DNA of 64,000 nucleotides from an uncultured Draconibacterium sp. (GTDB lineage: Bacteria; Bacteroidota; Bacteroidia; Bacteroidales; Prolixibacteraceae): positions 1 to 64,000 of the forward strand of contig CANLMQ010000031.1 of NCBI GenBank assembly GCA_947492175.1, written 5' to 3'. Below, piece after piece: positions 63,001 to 64,000 of this stretch (positions are counted from its first letter, which is position 1; each line of letters opens with the position of its first letter). The notes under the pieces are model-generated. The model was not told where the DNA came from. It did not search any database and saw nothing but the letters and a program-made list of their open reading frames with translations. The translations under genes and the position numbers were made by a program.

Positions 63001-64000
63001 AAAGGAACCATTCCTGAACCGGAAAAAGTACAAAAGGCACCAATTGAAAACCTGAAGGTGACTCCTATTTTAAGGATAAAACCACAAACAAAAACTACTT
63101 TCGAACGACAACCGCAGCCAAAAGCACGCAAAGTAAATAAATTGTTTACTGCTCAGAATGCCCAATTCAAACAGTTGGAACGCAGCAAAGTCTCTCCGCG
63201 TAAAGACATTGTAAAGCGGGTAAAATACGACATTGAGGCGACCAAATTCAGCTTTGTAAAAACCATGAATCTAAGGATTCTTCCGTTGGAACATAAATTT
63301 GGAGATACCAAACACCGATGGGTGGATTACAAACTGGTAGCCACTTCGAGGTATCGCGAATATTTTGATAAGATTTTAAAAGCCGATCCTAATTTAACCA
63401 CCATCCGTGAAAGTGAATGGCTGGAACGTATAAATATTTTGAGTTCGGCACGGCCAAAAGCACCGGAAATTGATTACATCATTCCTACTTTTGAATGGAG
63501 GAAAACCCAGTCGAATGATGCAGTCCGGCATCAAAGATTAGGCGGTGGGTTGCGCGTTTACCTAAAACGCCCCTGGTATTCAACCGGCGAAGACGAAATG
63601 TTGGGCGTGGTACTTCCTGATGCAAAATCTAATATCCGATCGTTTGCAGCTTCGGGGCCAAGTTACACCAATCAATATACCCACTGGGGAATCGACCCAA
63701 TTTTGTACGGGCAAAAACCACAAGGAGTTTCTCCTGAAGTGACTGATTTCAGAATGAATCCGGTGGTGGATTCAAAACTTCAACATCCTGACAAACCGGG
63801 AGCCCTGGCCAAAGTGGTAGCTTATCCGGTCCATTTCGACCAGGAACGGCAAATGTGGTTCTGTGATATGGCTATCAACCCGAAGGACATGTATTTCCCC
63901 TTCATAAAATTATTCCTGGCTCGTTATCAGCCGCATTCGGTGCGCGAAGAAAACTCCGATGTTTGTTTGTCGCCCGTGGTAGTTGCAAAAATGACACAAC
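60028..64000 (+). CDS. Giant protein of unknown function, second of a pair (runs off window)
   Basis: The frame stays open from ATG 60028 to the window end, at least 1,324 codons, with no stop. It begins MPQEIIFTTLPHKRTEING and has no signal peptide. Visible features are a basic/Gln-rich stretch near residues 415-455 (QKIQMQPRKIRNLQQPGGNI), a fibronectin-like segment LRFGKDYQVRVRAVDLAGNS near 608-627, acidic repeats, and Trp/Tyr-rich beta segments near the end (RVYLKRPWYSTGEDEMLGVVLP; YTHWGIDPILYG). The name and function are unknown. A 6-bp hairpin GAAGAC/GTCTTC lies in the 51-nt gap before it. Its partner upstream is of similar size and composition, and the two are presumably an operon. Confidence 0.75.
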   Translation, partial: MPQEIIFTTLPHKRTEINGEQFLQLSVYSTIKLSTPKDTTLSEFEDIMRFPHKILEADFQFRLNNGTILDAELVAENIDTNLFENIFHGDIKVDDFKEEEGLKIKNIHSFPIKHINDFVLKSYKEEAIVEPKKLVTPEKFVDENKFGAISRMKLDVKSVEEVETPRRKQSIKATNLFFKNDNPDRTLKNDLRRNRFQKFSKQMDPKLDFVQLRQFHKVDKNLTIRDTPVKLEKPRFEFHDITAVVNSYPQILRKLGFVLDFLIPYTSSNIPDSGTIGLVVNSLEFDEEGTTVSVPATAYNITSTGFYIGDKNDTIFKQGFVKINTDEFSVVQIDADGTALKAQNMAENKVQEIARFYEVKAELFKSENLKIKQMEDAPPPEDEGLPYMRSAGIAITKNGMAEHLYKRVESNIQLKQSFVATPIQKIQMQPRKIRNLQQPGGNIQNIQPQPLKNLALKVKLPEKVLYSTDVIQGYRMDIAYADNPTHWYSLHQRQDEYSWFDEADNSNPVNDIQPDEGFIQLGVAEDPNDPDDVFVSETLARWEGWSLSVRKPGYAINESDDFDDDENNKKDFVYKNKQQEIQKYQFDPDLEFKVNAQSKIVPGTLPKLRFGKDYQVRVRAVDLAGNSVPLEHLSESPEDTTRENIRYMRYEPMASPIVLVGNELKDGEFLERMVIRSNYQVSSTEYENNNQVDEKEFDDYSQRYLLPPKNSQLMAETHSKFEQAFQNNPVAAQEIYNIITSLEGLYEQDKKNEEKIYQPSEVEIIYLPDPMAAGVSLFVSEGYENTHTQEFDPKMFSFFSNEIIRPNITNSVDIPEDWYNAGPIRIRLEEGEQDAQWDTSNRIFTIFLPKGIRTRIKFSTFWREKDMKQLSAIWEMINAENPGNYKELEELATAGQHWMVSPSREFELVHAVQQPVDAPIIEELIPDRDYNTTFALINTRFDIHGESTEKVEFQAKWTEPLDDGISVKIKEKQGRNSISDININYHDDVVTKGTIPEPEKVQKAPIENLKVTPILRIKPQTKTTFERQPQPKARKVNKLFTAQNAQFKQLERSKVSPRKDIVKRVKYDIEATKFSFVKTMNLRILPLEHKFGDTKHRWVDYKLVATSRYREYFDKILKADPNLTTIRESEWLERINILSSARPKAPEIDYIIPTFEWRKTQSNDAVRHQRLGGGLRVYLKRPWYSTGEDEMLGVVLPDAKSNIRSFAASGPSYTNQYTHWGIDPILYGQKPQGVSPEVTDFRMNPVVDSKLQHPDKPGALAKVVAYPVHFDQERQMWFCDMAINPKDMYFPFIKLFLARYQPHSVREENSDVCLSPVVVAKMTQ

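Noticed and set aside
1..64000. CRISPR arrays, rRNA genes, complete insertion sequences or integrases
   Set aside because: I looked for regularly spaced repeats, rRNA signatures and transposase or integrase motifs and saw none.

Overview
The window looks like a chromosomal segment of a free-living, probably marine or sediment Bacteroidota, most likely near the Marinilabiliales/Prolixibacteraceae (inference). It is AT-rich and carries SprA of type IX secretion, two SusC/SusD pairs, FecR/ECF-sigma control, many LxxC-type lipoproteins, and several TAnnTTTG -7 promoter elements, with weak Shine-Dalgarno sites.

Layout. 1-4.3 kb: the end of a tRNA-Asn gene, an exported nickel superoxide dismutase, leucyl aminopeptidase, pdxA and ruvA. 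4.4-11.9 kb: sprA. 11.9-19.2 kb: a complete tryptophan operon, trpE-G-D-C-F-B-A. It is preceded by what read as two consecutive Trp-codon leader peptides, each with its own terminator hairpin. It is interrupted twice by a duplicated 117-nt element that ends in the GTG starts of trpC and trpB and encodes a 23-codon ORF in both copies. 19.4-26 kb: a small orphan protein, then a SusC/SusD locus with two accessory lipoproteins, an architecture known from peptide importers. 26-29.8 kb: a periplasmic cyclophilin, a Tat-type GH36-like protein whose catalytic acids seem to be missing, and an EamA transporter.

29.9-46.6 kb is all minus strand. Its distal half is an operon of Tat-exported oxidoreductases with a DUF2271-like protein carrying a flavinylation-type motif, a porin-like barrel and DoxX. 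Its proximal half is an ECF sigma/FecR-controlled SusC/SusD system with two surface lipoproteins and a second Tat-exported Gfo/Idh/MocA oxidoreductase. No glycoside hydrolase is encoded there. The two halves are separated by about 500 bp of decayed coding sequence and inverted repeats. 46.7-47.0 kb holds a possible small RNA.

47-54.8 kb is mixed housekeeping: a TlpA-like thioredoxin lipoprotein, a patatin, an orphan lipoprotein, a class I amidotransferase, a 165-bp MITE-like or structured-RNA element, an RhlE-type helicase, rlmF and asnB. 55-64 kb holds two giant co-directional genes, the second running off the window, that match no family I can name. They are the best candidate here for an undescribed system.
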